From contig RDEW01000007.1 in NCBI GenBank assembly GCA_011109175.1, positions 743,712 through 807,711 of the forward strand: a stretch of 64,000 nucleotides of DNA, given 5' to 3'. The translations under genes were made by a program, and so were the position numbers. Of this stretch, positions 1-11,598 are shown piece by piece. Each line of letters opens with the position of its first letter. The stretch's first letter is position 1. The notes below the pieces were generated by a model. It worked only from the letters and a program-made list of their open reading frames with translations. It was not told the DNA's origin and searched no databases. Source of the DNA: Dicyema japonicum (lineage: Eukaryota > Dicyemida > Rhombozoa > Dicyemidae).

Positions 1-209
1 GTGCGGAATCAATGGCTCTCGATGGGTTCCACAGAAAACAGCTTTAGAGCAGAGCTTTTCAAAAAATAATTCTCGCGGCACACTAATCGTAAAAAAAATA
101 ATCCACGGCACACATTAAAAAATAAAAAATTAATTTTTTAAGATGTGTAAACTAAGAACAAAAATTGGTAATTTAATGCCAAAATTTTTATTAATAAAAA
201 AATGAATTC

Positions 210-555
210 TTAATTATTATTGTTTTTGCATATATCATCAATATCAGGTCGAATGGTTAACAAAGGCACTTCGCATTTCAGCACAAATCGACGAAAAACA
301 GTGTTAACTGACAAAGGTATCTTCATTATTTTTTGTTCGTATTTATGACCAACATAGTCCGAGCAATAACACGACAAGCAGGGATTATCAAGTTTTTCGC
401 CAATATTGTGAGGTTTTAGTTGTTTTGCTATCACTTCTGAGATCAGGTATGAACATTTCAATGATTCCTTTTGTTTAAAAAAGTTTCACTGAAACATCAT
501 TTGACTAGATCTACGATTCCGTTTACCACGTAGCACTTATGTAGAGTTGACTGAC
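210..555 (-). pseudogene. hAT-family (ZBED/KRBA2-like) transposase fragment
   Basis: An open frame at 210-461 reads SYLISEVIAKQLKPHNIGE, then a Cys-rich stretch, then KIPLSVNTVFRRF. This order is typical of the middle of ZBED/KRBA2-type hAT transposases (SYxVAxxIAKxxKPHTIGE followed by IPLSNxTVxRRI). There is no ATG at the front. Two possible 22-nt introns upstream would add the short segments STLHKCYV and SNDVS, but that is only inference. The DDE catalytic core and the BED finger are missing, so this is a relic or a small domesticated remnant. It lies just downstream of the TTLL4-like gene on the same strand and could be mistaken for its last exon. Confidence 0.6.
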
Positions 556-592
556 TGAGATTATTAAAATAAGAAAATAATTAAAAGTAATA

Positions 593-2984
593 TTATAATT
601 TTAAATTGTTTCCGATAATTAGATGATTATTTTTTACACAATATTTATTCAAATAAGATATTTCTATTAATTAATATTATATTACTTTTCAGTCTCATGT
701 TGTCTATTAAATTGTTTTCCCATGTTGCCAGTAATATGTTGTAATAACCCGGAGATTGATCAAAAAATTTCAAATATTTGTTCGAGTCCTCACTTGGAAG
801 TATTCTATCAAATTCTCCCTTTCGGTTGAACTCGTCCTCACTTTGGATGAGAATCCTCGCATCGTCTGGTGTCAAGTCATTTATAATCGAGTTGGTGTTC
901 TAAGTAAAGGCGCTTCACTACTTTTTTTTCTTGCCAATTTTTCACATAGTCAATATGTTTGTGTTTTTCTTCGCAGGTGAGGACAGACCGAAACAATCTC
1001 TCGTCGAACATTAAATGAGAGTGATTTCTGGCAATTGATAGCAGTGAATACCGATCAAACGTGCACGACATGGACCTAGTTAGTGTTCTGTCATTCAAAT
1101 TAGGCAACATCCAGCCGGCAATGTTGAACATGTCCCTTACGATGAGTTCTTTCAGATTAGCATCCAATTGGGAGGTTGAATGTAGACTGGGATAACAATT
1201 CAATCACCTTGGGGATATATTTACTTCCAACAGCCACGGTTTTAATTTCGAGTCTAAGATAATGTCAAATCCGTAAAGTTCATGCACAGAGTACCTCGAC
1301 ACACCAGTGCTTCTTATGGCAGCATTAATGGAGTTTTCAGCACTAAAACATGTTTCAGAAAGGAACCTGATCACAGTTTTTACGACAATGTCATATATTT
1401 TTTGTTTGATAACGTCTGGATTAATATACACGGATATATATCTCCAGAACTGATCAAGACTCCATTTGTCGCTGTTTACATCAAAGTCGAGGTCATTACT
1501 CCCATTGGGCCTGTAGTTGGAGTTCTTTTTGTTGACTGAATAGTTTGTCAGGTGAATAAAACGGTTTTTAACATCATTTTGAGAATATCTGGGATAATAC
1601 CAAGCTTACTTTTCCGATGCAAAGCGAACAAGCCCAGATCTATGAACGTAAATGCGAAGGGGGTTAAAGCAGGAAATATACACGTAAATTCGCAAATCAA
1701 ACTTTTTTCCGTTTATTAAAAATGGGTCGGATATGTATCTAACTGTAAACTGAAAAATACCTTTGAATTATCAACGCACTGCTTTTCGATTATATTTTGT
1801 AACCCCTGAACAACCCTTATGCCTATTCCACGTGCTGACGCTGGCTTTGCGTTATATAATCCTATACTGGCTTTAATATCCATTTTGAGTTCTTTTTGCT
1901 GTCCATTAACACAAAGTCGTAATCTTTCGGGAGACAATATGTTTTGGGGAAAAAATTGTATTCTTCCCCAAATTTTAAATAAGCCTTCTTTAGATTTCTA
2001 GACAGCAAGTCCTTCCTCCCCAAATTGGAAGCGCCGGGAAAGTGGTTCAACTACGGAGAAACGACAAGTTAACTTTCTGGTATTTCAAGAGCAGTCGGTA
2101 TTCGTTGGCTTTAATTTGTTTTCCGAAGTATCCTATCCATTTTTTGTTATCTAAAATGCCCAGTAAATTGTACCGCTGGAAAAATGGAAATTTGACCGAA
2201 GAATAGCGGCTTTGACGATATTTGGAGTCAGGGAATCTAATTTCCACCTCAACATCTTATGAAGAGTTGGTTCTAATCTTGGAACTTGAATATCTTAGGT
2301 ACACAAACCTCGATTTCCTGATAATACAAAATTTATTGTGGGGGGAACATTAGCGAATAAGCTTTCAGTTAAGGCGGATACGTTATAGCTTTGTCTTCTC
2401 TGAGGATTTATGCTGATATATGAGTTCTACCGTACATATTTTTAAATACTGATATGCTTCTCCCGTTTCTCAGGGGGTAATAAAAACTAAAACGACTGAC
2501 GGCTTAAAATATAGTTATATACTAACAACTATCGCTTTCATCGTCACTTTCAAAGTCCTCTTCTTTGTCAAGTTCCGGTTCCCTTTCTTTAAGGCTAACA
2601 TCCACACTTGCTCTATGTTCATCCGTGATTTTGTGGAAATCCTCAACATTAATAATCTCATTATTTTTGACTTCCTGGTGTTATTGAGTTACTTACACTG
2701 ACTTCAATCGATTCATTGAGGAGATCAGCGTTTTGTGGTCTCTTGAAAGCTGAGGGAGACTCGGGTAACGATCCCACCAATGAGATTGTGTTTTCTCGTA
2801 CAATGTCGACTTTATATACAGGATCTATGAAATAATTACAATTTTACTTGAATTTAAAACTTCATTTTGTTTTTGGTAAAAATTGACGTTTCTGATTCTC
2901 TCGGGCAGTTTTGGCGATGTTGTTGTTCCGGGAAGACGCTGGAATCGAGAATAACGCCGATCTGCACTCGAACTGACTTCTGGC
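593..2984 (-). CDS. TTLL4: TTLL4-like tubulin polyglutamylase, multi-exon
   Basis: TTLL4-family enzymes ligate glutamate side chains onto tubulin tails and other acidic proteins, mainly on ciliary microtubules. After splicing the frame reads through an acidic N-terminal segment (EEDFESDDESD), the family signature ESLFANVPPTINF, a WIGYFGKQ stretch, NHFPGASNLGRKDLL, WILKPPASARGIGI, KFDLRIYVY, FIHLTNYSVNKKN, HELYGFDIILD, LEVNISPSLHS and the C-terminal extension DEFNRKGEFDRILPS. Each matches TTLL4 in order. About a dozen introns of 21-24 nt are needed; examples are 1187-1207 (21 nt) and 1845-1867 (23 nt), the latter restoring KPPASAR. The final intron of 22 nt leads to a stop at 593-595. The 5' end is unclear: the first exon has no in-frame ATG and may splice from 3.0-3.4 kb. 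The catalytic core looks intact, so I call this a working gene. Confidence 0.92.
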
Positions 2985-3404
2985 GGTAACTGAAGTCAGC
3001 TTTTTGAGCGAATTTTTAAAATCTGAAATAATTAAAAATTAATTATAAAAACCTTTACTAGACTTTATAATATTTCTATCTGAGATAAAATGGTGGGTTT
3101 TATGATCTCGTCTGTCGATCGGAGTCATTTTATGTGGTTTGCAAATTCCACACGTGGACGAGGCCTTTTGCTTAAAACTGTGACATTCGGCATCATCTCC
3201 TTTGTGTACACTGTGAATTTTGACTGCACTTATATCGAACGATCGAAGAAAGGGATTTTCGGAAGTACTCTTGGCTATAATAGTAAAATATTGATTACGC
3301 GTGAATGTGTCGTCCCTTGTGAATTTATCCCCAGTTTCAACGTAATTTTGAATAATCTTTTGGAGGTTCTTGGCAGTGATTGGACTATTAAATGGACTCC
3401 ACAT
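2862..3404 (-). CDS. Unassigned exon(s) upstream of TTLL4, possible N-terminus
   Basis: An ATG at 3404 opens a 121-codon frame (MWSPFNSPITAKNLQKI...) with a CGICKPHK motif and a basic C-terminal part. A possible 30-nt intron just below 3056 connects it to a second frame ending at TGA 2862-2864. That second frame overlaps, in another register, the first recognisable TTLL4 exon (about 2860-2984). A longer intron of about 73 nt would instead join the 3404 exon directly to the TTLL4 frame and supply its missing start codon. I cannot decide between a separate small gene and the TTLL4 N-terminus. No family is recognised. Confidence 0.45.
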
Positions 3405-3419
3405 TTAAAATGACCTTAA

Positions 3420-4142
3420 AACATTAACTGTTGCTATGATATGCGTAACTAATTTTAATAACATAGGAACATAACGGTATTCACTAAATTTGTTACAACA
3501 TTAAATCAATATTAATCAATTTTAAATTTTAAATTTGTCGATAACAATTATGGTACTTTCACTGGAAAAAAAACTTATTATGGGTTTTTGGCATTTTTAT
3601 TAATATATTGTGTTTCCCTGGGTTCTACTTATTAAGGAAGCGGATTTGCTGTATAGTGTTAATTTCGGTACAGAGCGTTGAATGTCATGCTTTGATGTTG
3701 AAAGCCTTCACCGGAAAATTAGAATTTAATTAGTAGAAATAATTAAAATGCATGTAATTATTAAATTCCAAATGATTTATCACAAATTAGTTGACCTCTT
3801 CACCAAAAAGTTCTGCGTCACGGTCTTCACTGTACGTGGGCAGCTTAGCTCCAAACATTTGATGATACTATTTGGTGTAAAGCCTTGTAAAACCGCTTGG
3901 GGTTAATTCTGACCAATGCTCCTTTTCTTTTCTCATCAGGTGAAATAAGTCGCTGAAAGAGTGGCATAGCAACTTGTGTGAGTGTCAGGGACATTTATAG
4001 ATAATCAAGGAAGCACTCTGGTCCATTAATGTACGTAAATATACCTTTCTGTCTTTGTTTTCTTATATAGGCTCAGATATCTGTCATGAAATTTCTTTGT
4101 CGATTATTTTTCTGTTCTTTCAAAGTTGAATTTTATATTCAT
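3420..4142. other. Intergenic, no gene seen
   Basis: This AT-rich stretch holds no open frame with recognisable protein similarity on either strand. It separates the TTLL4 locus from the SINE insertion at 4143. Confidence 0.6.
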
Positions 4143-4374
4143 TTTCGATGAACATGACGAGTGACGCCGTCATCAGTGGAGTCTCACTGCGGAACTGGAT
4201 TGTCTAAAAAGGACCCACACACAAGAAAAAGAAAATAGAAGTGAAGATCATTCCTTGGTTCTACGATTAGTTAAAATTAACTGTTCTTTACTTAAATAAA
4301 GTGTGTGTCCTGCCTATGCGGAGCTAATACCACGGCTCCGTGAAAAAGGCTATTATTATTATTTCGATGAACAT
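4143..4374 (+). mobile_element. 5'-truncated tRNA-type SINE with 13-bp target-site duplication
   Basis: The body (4156-4361) matches the 3' part of the full-length SINE at 28400-28718, including the core GGAACTGGATTGTCT and the tail segment AATAAAGTGTGTGTCCTGCC followed by a TTA-rich tail. The direct repeat TTTCGATGAACAT flanks it exactly at 4143-4155 and 4362-4374. That is the hallmark of LINE-mediated insertion. The tRNA-derived head with A and B boxes is missing. Confidence 0.85.
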
Positions 4375-4671
4375 AATTAATTGTGCTTAGAATGAATTGT
4401 TTTATTTTAACTACAAAAACAGTTAACAACGACTATAAGTTCCTTTCAGTCAAGAATGGCCGCCCTCAGAATTAAAACGCATTAACACAGACGATTTGCA
4501 AGGAAATGCGCTCAATGAACCAGCTCTTTTCTTTCATATTTTTTTTCCTCCTTGCAATAAGCGGTCCGATACGGCTCAGCAAGGACAGTCATCTGCTTCC
4601 AATATGTCCTGATGTTTCCACGGCGATTGGATCAAAAGTGAACTGTCAACCGAGATATTCATATTTCTTCT

Positions 4672-4872
4672 TTACAGTCTCAGCCCTTTCCGATGCCGAT
4701 CCTGGGTGAGTTTTGTCATTGAAAAGTTAAATGGAGAGAGGCCATCAGCACAGATGGCATCCCAAACGAAATATCTACCGCTTTTATATGGAAAGAGAGT
4801 TGTATCGACAGTTCTTTTGTTGGCTGGGAGGCTCTGAACGTGAAATCTGGTCGTCATCCGATAGCGTTCCAA
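4672..4872 (-). pseudogene. Relic of R2-like retrotransposon nuclease domain
   Basis: The frame contains TLFPYKSGRYFVWDAICAD. This corresponds to the FPFxxGRxLVWDxTCxx core of the nuclease-like domain that is better preserved at 33123-34178. The zinc motif and the RPDG residues are lost. Only about 65 codons remain. Confidence 0.6.
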
Positions 4873-5214
4873 GGGAGGTGCATGGGAATGTTATGAGTCA
4901 TGTACCACTTTCGTTCGTCGAAGAAGCTAGACATGTTAGACGATGCTGGTAAAGTTCAGGTCTTATTTCATCAATAGTTTTTGACCATAATAGTTTACCC
5001 CACTTACCGAGCCACGCATGCTACTGGTTCAGCATGCGATCCGTTAATGTAGCGTAGGTTCTTAGGAGGTCCATGTCGAAATAACCAATGCTTGGTTAAA
5101 GTCGTCCTCTGTGCAAGCGACTTCAATGAGGAATGGTTGTGAAACACCCGTTCATGTGCACTTCTTACTCCAGAGAATCTCGTTTTTATGGCGTAGGAAC
5201 GGAAAGTCAGGGAG

Positions 5215-5310
5215 AAGATCGTTCGCTCTCAGACGGGTGCCAAACAAGGAGACCTGTTGGGACCCCTACTATTCACTTTAGTGACCGACGACGTCACACG
5301 TGAGTCAGTA
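5215..5310 (+). pseudogene. Reverse transcriptase fragment
   Basis: A short open stretch reads GAKQGDLLGPLLFTLVTDDV. It corresponds to RT motif 4/B (xxQGDPLGPLLFxLxxDDI) of the R2-like family also present at 13.5-15.7 kb and 33 kb. It is on the opposite strand to the nuclease relic at 4672-4872, so the two belong to different insertions or to an inverted one. Confidence 0.6.
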
Positions 5311-5319
5311 GCTAAGATA

Positions 5320-7340
5320 TTCTGAGCATCAGGTGCTCACGTTAGTTTAAATGTAAACTTCCAATTACTATGGGTGGTCATCAGTCTGAGATGAATGTGG
5401 CATCTCCTGCCTTTTCGTATGCTTCAAGCTTCACATGTGAATCTTACGTTACTCCTCGAGATATCTAGAGTCAGTTGGATTTCCATCTCTGATCTTCCTG
5501 GGTAAAAATTCTCCCATTTTCACATGGTGGATCTCTCTTTTTGATGAGACGTTCGTACATTCATTAACTGCTTCATCATTACATCATCTGCTCATTCTGA
5601 TTGCTAAAATCCCGACTCCATCAAACGGAGAAAACTAAAAAAATACTCATCTCTTCCGCTTCGTCCCAATCGGCTTCAAACTTGGTAGTTAATACTTAAG
5701 ATTGTCCTGGGGTGAGTTTTTGTTTCCTTATTTCTTCCACTCAAACTCATCAGCAAGCAGCTTCCCCCAATAGCATGTCATCCGTCGATCGTTCAAATGT
5801 CGATATCAGTTTCCGTGTGACCAATCAATATTCATGTTCCACTTTAATGATCTCAGAGATTTTATCGATTACAATGCTCTGAGTATATGCTCGTTTAGGA
5901 TCATCCACTTTATTGATTTATTGGTTTATCAACCCCAGACTTACACTCTTTGGTATCCCCATCACAAACAGTCACAACTAATTAATCCAAGGAAGGAACT
6001 CAAGAGAGAACGTCAGTTTGTGCCAACCAAATCCATCCTCTAAAGGTGGAGTAGTAGGTTCGTCCTCTTCCATTTTCATCACACTTTCTACCGCCGAGGA
6101 CATCGATCAAATACATCCTCCAAAAATGAAGAAGTAGGTTTGACCTCTTCCAGTTTATCACACTTTCTACATCACTTCACCTTCAGCGTAAGAGTTTTGA
6201 TAAAGGTAGGTGGATCATCCCTTTCAACAACTATGTTGTGTTAGAAGGACTCTTCGCCTCACGGTGATCTGTTGACGAGAATTGACCTTCGTTGAACACT
6301 ACTATATTCAGTTTAGCACACTTATGTACTTCTCCACTCTGATTTGCGTTATGGGCAATCGAGAAGTGATCCCAACTACGATCAAAATGATCTTTTTCTT
6401 CACTTCGTCAAAAACGAGACATAGTCGTATCCACTTGAATCTCAACAGCCTCATTAGCACTATCAACTGTAAAAATGAGTTTTCAACTTCCTCAAATTCC
6501 TTATCCCGCATTGCGGGCGAAGATGGAGGTGTATTCACCTCACAACTTGGTTATGGTAACAGTTTTCTTGGTGGAGTTCAAGTGGTAACAATTAACCCTA
6601 CCATTTTTTAAATGCTGTAATCTTGAGTCTGACATCATTTCTACTCTAATCCGATTGAGTGAAGAAATATTCTCTCACTCTACCTTTCAAAGTTGGTTTC
6701 TCTGCTAGTTTCACATCCTCTCCGATCGAATCCCACAGACAAATATAATACGATAAACCAGTAGATAAACCAGTACTGAAAAAATTAAAAGTACAAATTC
6801 TCCATTAGCTGATTCATTTACATGGAGATGTGGCTGGAAATCTAGACATAACAATACTTTGCATTTGTTCCCATTATTGAGACACATCTAAAGACATCTC
6901 CACGCATATAAACTAACCAGTTCTCCCACGAAAAAGACAACCTACCCACAGAAGGATTCGTTATTACCATTGAAACAAAGAGAACGCTCGTTACCCATCC
7001 TGTTTAGCTTTAATTTCTTGAATAGTCATCCCCATCCAAACTTAGACCAGAAGCACACAAGATGCCCTAACCTATGACCACATGTCAGATCCATACAAAA
7101 AGGTTAGTCAACAGTGATTAACAACAAATGTGTGGTTCCATTGCATCCTCGACACACAAATTCCAATGTCGACTAGGTGCCGGATATTTGAGAGAATCTT
7201 AATTGTAATCTGGGGAATAGCCACGCAGTCGGCTGAATGTTGTATGATCCTCGAATTGGTTGTTTAACGATTTTTTAAAATAAAAAAACTTGGACAAAAA
7301 AAACAAAAATGAAAAGTAGTGGACTGAAATGTAATTACTA
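5320..7340. other. Decayed region with imperfect tandem repeat, no confirmed gene
   Basis: No conserved gene is recognised here. Two diverged units of about 64 bp lie at 6025-6090 and 6108-6171. On the minus strand they resemble a repeated acidic peptide (ESVxKxEExxPTxxxLEDxF), but the second unit is out of frame. Nearby minus-strand frames read NTPPSSPAMRDKEFEEVE (about 6485-6538) and DPPTFIKTLTLK (about 6200). They may be remains of a repeat-rich protein gene. Confidence 0.35.
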
Positions 7341-7348
7341 ATTAAAAA

Positions 7349-7918
7349 TCAATTATTTTTCCCGCCTTCCCTGCAAATGTTGAAGGAAAGAATGTCCACG
7401 ACGGATCTCCCATCAGAAGATATCACACGTCCTCCGTTAGGGCTCTCGCTCACATAGTTAAGATCCTTCAATGTCTTCAAGGAATAACGGGCGACACTTC
7501 GAGATCCCTTGCAGAAGTGAGAGGGACGACTCCCCCGCCTCTGTTTAGCTGCAAATCAGACCCAATCTTACAGCCATAGATCATTTGGAATCTCTTTAAA
7601 CCAATCGGTCTCTTAGTTCCGTAAAGTTTGAGGAGCATGGAAGCTGCGATGGACAGAATAGAGTACCTGTGCGAGTAACGAACCAATCAGGATCCATTGG
7701 ACTGAGTTCCTTGGCGTTACTGGTTTTCACGTAGTTCATACAAACAGGGACCTTGAATTTGTCGTTTCTACAATATCCCTAAGAAAGTAACTTTTTGATG
7801 TAGTCAGCGATAGCCTTTACTAATAGGTCCTGATCCACATCCTTTCCGCTGATTGCATGGACTGCTGACAGATTCTGGATTATTAGTAAAATAAAACATT
7901 TATGACTGAAGAGAACAT
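7349..7918 (-). CDS. RPS19: 40S ribosomal protein S19 (eS19), five exons
   Basis: eS19 is a component of the small ribosomal subunit needed for 18S rRNA maturation. Four introns must be removed: 7875-7897 (23 nt), 7768-7791 (24 nt), 7644-7666 (23 nt) and 7539-7561 (23 nt). The joined protein then reads GKDVDQDLLVKAIADYIKK, DKFKVPVCMNYVK, SPMDPDWFVTRTAS, MLLKLYGTKRPIGLKRFQM, IYGCKIGRGSRPSHFCKG and SRSVARYSLKTLKDL. This follows eS19 end to end (DWFYTRAAS, YGxxxxxGxxPSHFxxGS, VARxxLQxLExL). The start at 7916-7918 gives a seven-codon first exon and is the least certain part. The stop is at 7349-7351. Without splicing only frameshifted fragments are visible. Confidence 0.93.
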
Positions 7919-8174
7919 TACACACGATAAGAAAAGACCACGTTTTTTTTTAATTTTTTAATTTAAATTATTAAAAAATATTTAATTAATTATTAATTTT
8001 TAATACTAATTTAAACATTCTTGCCCTCACCAACTCTCCTCCAATTTTCTAATCGTTCGACTATATTTTTTTCAATTTCCTAAAAATAACACGAGACAAT
8101 ACATATTTGAGATCTACTACGTCATACTATCGTCGATAGTAATATAAATTAATATTTAACGATACCGATTAATT

Positions 8175-8590
8175 CTAAGCCTTCTGATTGGCTTTTGATA
8201 ATACTATCATGCTTTCCGAACGAATTCTCAACAGGAAATCCACATAAAGGTAGTATTTATTGATAAAAATGTCATACAGCGGCCACTCTGACTGGATGGC
8301 TCTCCCTCTCAGGATGGTGATCGAGACTCGCTCAAAGCGCTCACGAGGATCTCCTGTTAAGATGATCATTTTCTGTCACTTCTGAAAAGATCGAATTGTT
8401 CGAGAATGGAGGGGTGTCCGGCAGCGTTCAAAGCTCGCTTAACAACTTCGTTCAGGACGCGTGTCTGGGAGATCTGCCTACACTCTTCCTGCACGAGAGA
8501 GGGTCAATCTGATCTCCGCATCGGTATGGACGCGGCACACAGAGAGATAATATACTCGCAGTGAACATTCGGTTAAGAGTGCGTTGTATT
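8175..8590 (-). pseudogene. R2-like retrotransposon C-terminal relic
   Basis: In the retrotransposon reading direction a Cys-containing segment is followed by GRSPRHASLNEVVKRALNAA and then SILEQFDLF. After a deletion comes TGDPRERFERVSITILRGRA. These are the zinc region, the EPxGL segment and the C-terminal segment of the family at 33123-34178. The central WDxTC part is deleted and a stop interrupts the frame. Confidence 0.7.
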
Positions 8591-8684
8591 TAACTTTGCT
8601 AAAACATAGTTATGGGTATTGCAGAACATTTGGATAATTTTGCACAATTTTCCTTTTATTTTGTAAAATCAATAAATTCAGTTA

Positions 8685-9190
8685 TTACGACAAGGTCTCC
8701 ATTACGGCGTTGAGCAGTCCCTCATGATCACAAGTCCAATGTTGTGAAAGAGCCATCGTGTCATTCTAGAATTGGTGGCGAAAATGTAATTTTTATTATA
8801 TTTTAAATCGCTGAATTTTTGACCTCCTCTAACTCGGGGACATTTTGATATCTTATTTACTAAGAATTAACATTTAATAAAGGTAACCCGTAAAATCATC
8901 ACAAATCTACCACCAGATCTCCACAGTGGTCAGTCTCTTGTGTAGACTGAGCGATCTTTCCGAGTAGCTGAGAATGTAAAGGCGTCGTCAAAGGATAACC
9001 CCTGGAAGTAAATGTCTTGAGGTTCATTCTGAAATGAACATTAGGTACCCTCTAGGCGTCGCTAAAACTTACAGAATTGATTTACCACTCTTGCCACCCA
9101 TTTCCGAAACTCTTGGGACATGTCCAAAGAACTGCCATTTCGCCGAAGTCACTCTGTTTCCAGTAACTCTGTAGAGCTCGTACCACATAA
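8685..9190 (-). pseudogene. Possible LINE C-terminal relic (KWxFFGH motif)
   Basis: A minus-strand frame reads RVTSAKWQFFGHVPRVSE. It resembles the RRWxxxGHxxRM region after the reverse transcriptase in RTE-like elements. Weaker relatives lie near 36650 (RLFGHIPRIDLT) and 61120 (VKWELFGY). A short frame near 8690-8755 ends before an AATAAA-like signal. Whether this was ever a host gene is unclear. Confidence 0.3.
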
Positions 9191-9199
9191 CGCTAATTA

Positions 9200-10485
9200 A
9201 AATATTTCCACGCACCATAAATATCATGAAATCTCAACTTATTTTAAATATAAATTGTTAAATTAAAATTTTTTTTAAATAAAAGTAATTTAAATTTAGT
9301 CTCTTGTAATGTCCAACTTGCAGCCAACCAATGTTTCGGCTTTAATAAAAGTATGATTTAAATCTCAAAATTAGTGTTCCCGATGGTCTCTTTTGCTACT
9401 AGGAGTAGGTTACGGAGTAATCAGGAACAGTAAGATTCATTGAGTCCATAAAATAGGGTACCTCTGCAAGAACGAGGTTGAACCTCAGGAAATTTTGGCA
9501 AGGTTCGACAAGAACGAAAGATCAGAGACGAGGAGACCCGAAAACATAATGCACGAGGTTGTGTCTTTACTTATCGGCAGTTGAGATCGATAATCTAGCC
9601 ATTCAGTTGGGAATGATGGAGTCCCCTGGGCAGATGCCTGAGACTAACCCACTTCTCAAGTAACTAATTTACTTTTCTAACCAACTAATTAAATTCGTTC
9701 TTTATTCGCTAAAATGTTGACACTACCACGTGTCCTAATTAGGTGACTTTACCCTGAGTAATATCACTTTAGCGTGAGTCTGAATGGCCCCGACCTAGGA
9801 TATTGCCTAGATCTTACTTTGAATTGTCTGTATTGTTCAAAACGCCATTGAAGATCTCACGTGCTTCAACGGGACTATGTGGTTTTCCATTGTGCTGGAT
9901 GATTCTAACCTGGTGTCTGTGATCCACCTGTCCAAGAAGGCGTCCAATTTAGGATGCGTGAACTGGGGTCACTTAGTTGAGGACTTTCTTTTCTCTAACC
10001 CGTGGTCCTGGGGCAATAAATAACCAGGAACCTCTGTGAGAGAGTCTTTAGTCGCTCATTTAGTCCTTGATGTGGTAAGATACTGAGATGGGTAATCATA
10101 TTCCTCCTATACGATGGACATTTGTATTCAACCACTCAACTTAGAAGTTAGTTTAATGATATTAGGTGGATGATCAATTAGACCTGCACCATAATTCTGT
10201 CTCAGGATTTTCTAACATATGTAGAAAGATATTTCAAGTTGACTTGCAAATATAAATTCTATCACACGAAAATCAAAAGGAATTATGTCCAATCATCTAT
10301 TCATCCTTGTTGACCTTTGTAATCGATTCCACTAACCTCATTTACGTGTTTTTAATTTTCCGTACCCTGTTTAACATGGTTTATTAACAATTTTTTATTT
10401 CCTGAGCTATTTCTTATCTAAAACTCAAGACTATCACAAAGAGGCGTCAAGACAAATTAATTGGGCAATCTCAGCTACAAGCCTG
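9200..10485. other. No gene recognised
   Basis: Frames are short and broken. A stretch near 9880-9960 (ATGTGG followed by GTGATCCACCTGTC) weakly resembles the LINE 5' block at 31500-31790. Nothing firmer can be supported. Confidence 0.5.
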
Positions 10486-10489
10486 ACTT

Positions 10490-10600
10490 TCCTGAATCTT
10501 AAATTTGACTCCAAGGAATTGGGTCACATTGAGCTCCCCGAACGGACACAGTTGAGTACATTCTCCCTATAGATCAATGTGCACCAGCGATCCTATCGTT
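10490..10600 (+). pseudogene. Innexin gene fragment (pseudogene)
   Basis: The sense strand reads KFDSKELGHIELP and then, after a frameshift, VEYILPID. It closely matches KFDSKELGHIETP ... VECILPIN of the intact innexin at 11599-12780. The nucleotide match is high over about 90 bp and ends in unrelated sequence. The fragment is inverted relative to the intact gene. A 35-nt identical segment at 10685-10719 and 11568-11602, covering the innexin stop and 3' flank, is a second trace of the same rearrangement. Confidence 0.8.
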
Positions 10601-10859
10601 TTCTAAAAGTGCCGAAGAAAATGTTATTAAGTAGGAAGTTTTTTTAAAGATTAAGCCTATCTGACTAGCTACCTCAGAACAAAAATTGAAAAAGACATTG
10701 TTAAATCAAGAAAACTCAATAGACATTATCCCCCTGTATATCTCTCGTCAATAATTGACTTTGATACCCTTGTCAAGAGGATTCCACACTCCCTCTCGAA
10801 TTCTCTACTGACCAGATTTCGGTCGCGCACGTGAAGTCTAGAGCCGTAAAAACCTGCTG

Positions 10860-11480
10860 AAAGTCATTTGAAGATTTACTGGTGTCGCCTAACCAACACC
10901 GTCGTATTTATTTGTTTCTGGAAAAGTCGTCCAAAAGTGGAGTTAAGATACCTTTCTGGATGATGAATGCGTTCGTATTGGAATCTCACCATGACTCGTT
11001 TGAATGTCTGTGTGTCATCCATGCCGATGCGAGAACTAGATTGACTGTTTTATCTCGCATCCACTCTCCTGCAGGAAGAGACACGTGGTCGTGAACAAAG
11101 TCGTTAAACGAACTTTGGATGCCTGACTCCCTTCTATGCTCGAATAAGTCGGCCTTTGCAGACATGACGGAAGAAGACCTCCCTTTAAAGCCGGGAAACC
11201 TCTTGTCTGGGACGCTCTTACACCGACCTTCGCTCCTATCAGCCTACTTCAGAGTGCCTATAGAGCCCGCTCGACCGCTATAAAAGCCAAAGTTCGAAAA
11301 AATATGATGACTTACCCGATGCAATGCAGTTTATTCTTCTCGCTGTGAAGACTTCAGATGCCATAAGACCATCGAACAATGGAATTTCTTAATTGATTTG
11401 GGAGTCAGAATTCCGAGCGTACGGACGATAATCCCTATAATATCATTTTCTTCAATTCGTCAAATAATCCTTGATATTGA
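10860..11480 (+). pseudogene. R2-like retrotransposon C-terminal relic
   Basis: Across frames the strand reads VVNKVVKRTLDA, PSMLE, VGLCRHDGRRPPFKAGKPLV, WDALTPTFAP and then KYDDLPDAMQFILLAVKTSD. These align in order with the family member at 33123-34178 (IIKRALESAG, EPTGL, FERGRNLVWDVTC, KYSDISDRYIFAPVAIETSG). Several frameshifts and stops show it is dead. Confidence 0.75.
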
Positions 11481-11598
11481 AGGGATCAGTCTTAAATTCA
11501 ATTTTATTGAGTGTCCATACTATCCGCTAATATGGTTAAGTCTCTGATTAATGATGAAGTCCACCTAATTGAAAAAGACATTGTTAAATCAAGAAAAC

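Noticed and set aside
7897-7899. ATG-only first exon of RPS19
   Set aside because: The G of this ATG is needed as the intron donor; the ATG at 7916-7918 keeps the frame instead.
8940-9188. Host gene with a 21-nt intron (MWYELYRVTGNRV...)
   Set aside because: The KWQFFGHVPR motif is shared with two other decayed repeats, so a LINE origin is more likely than a host gene.
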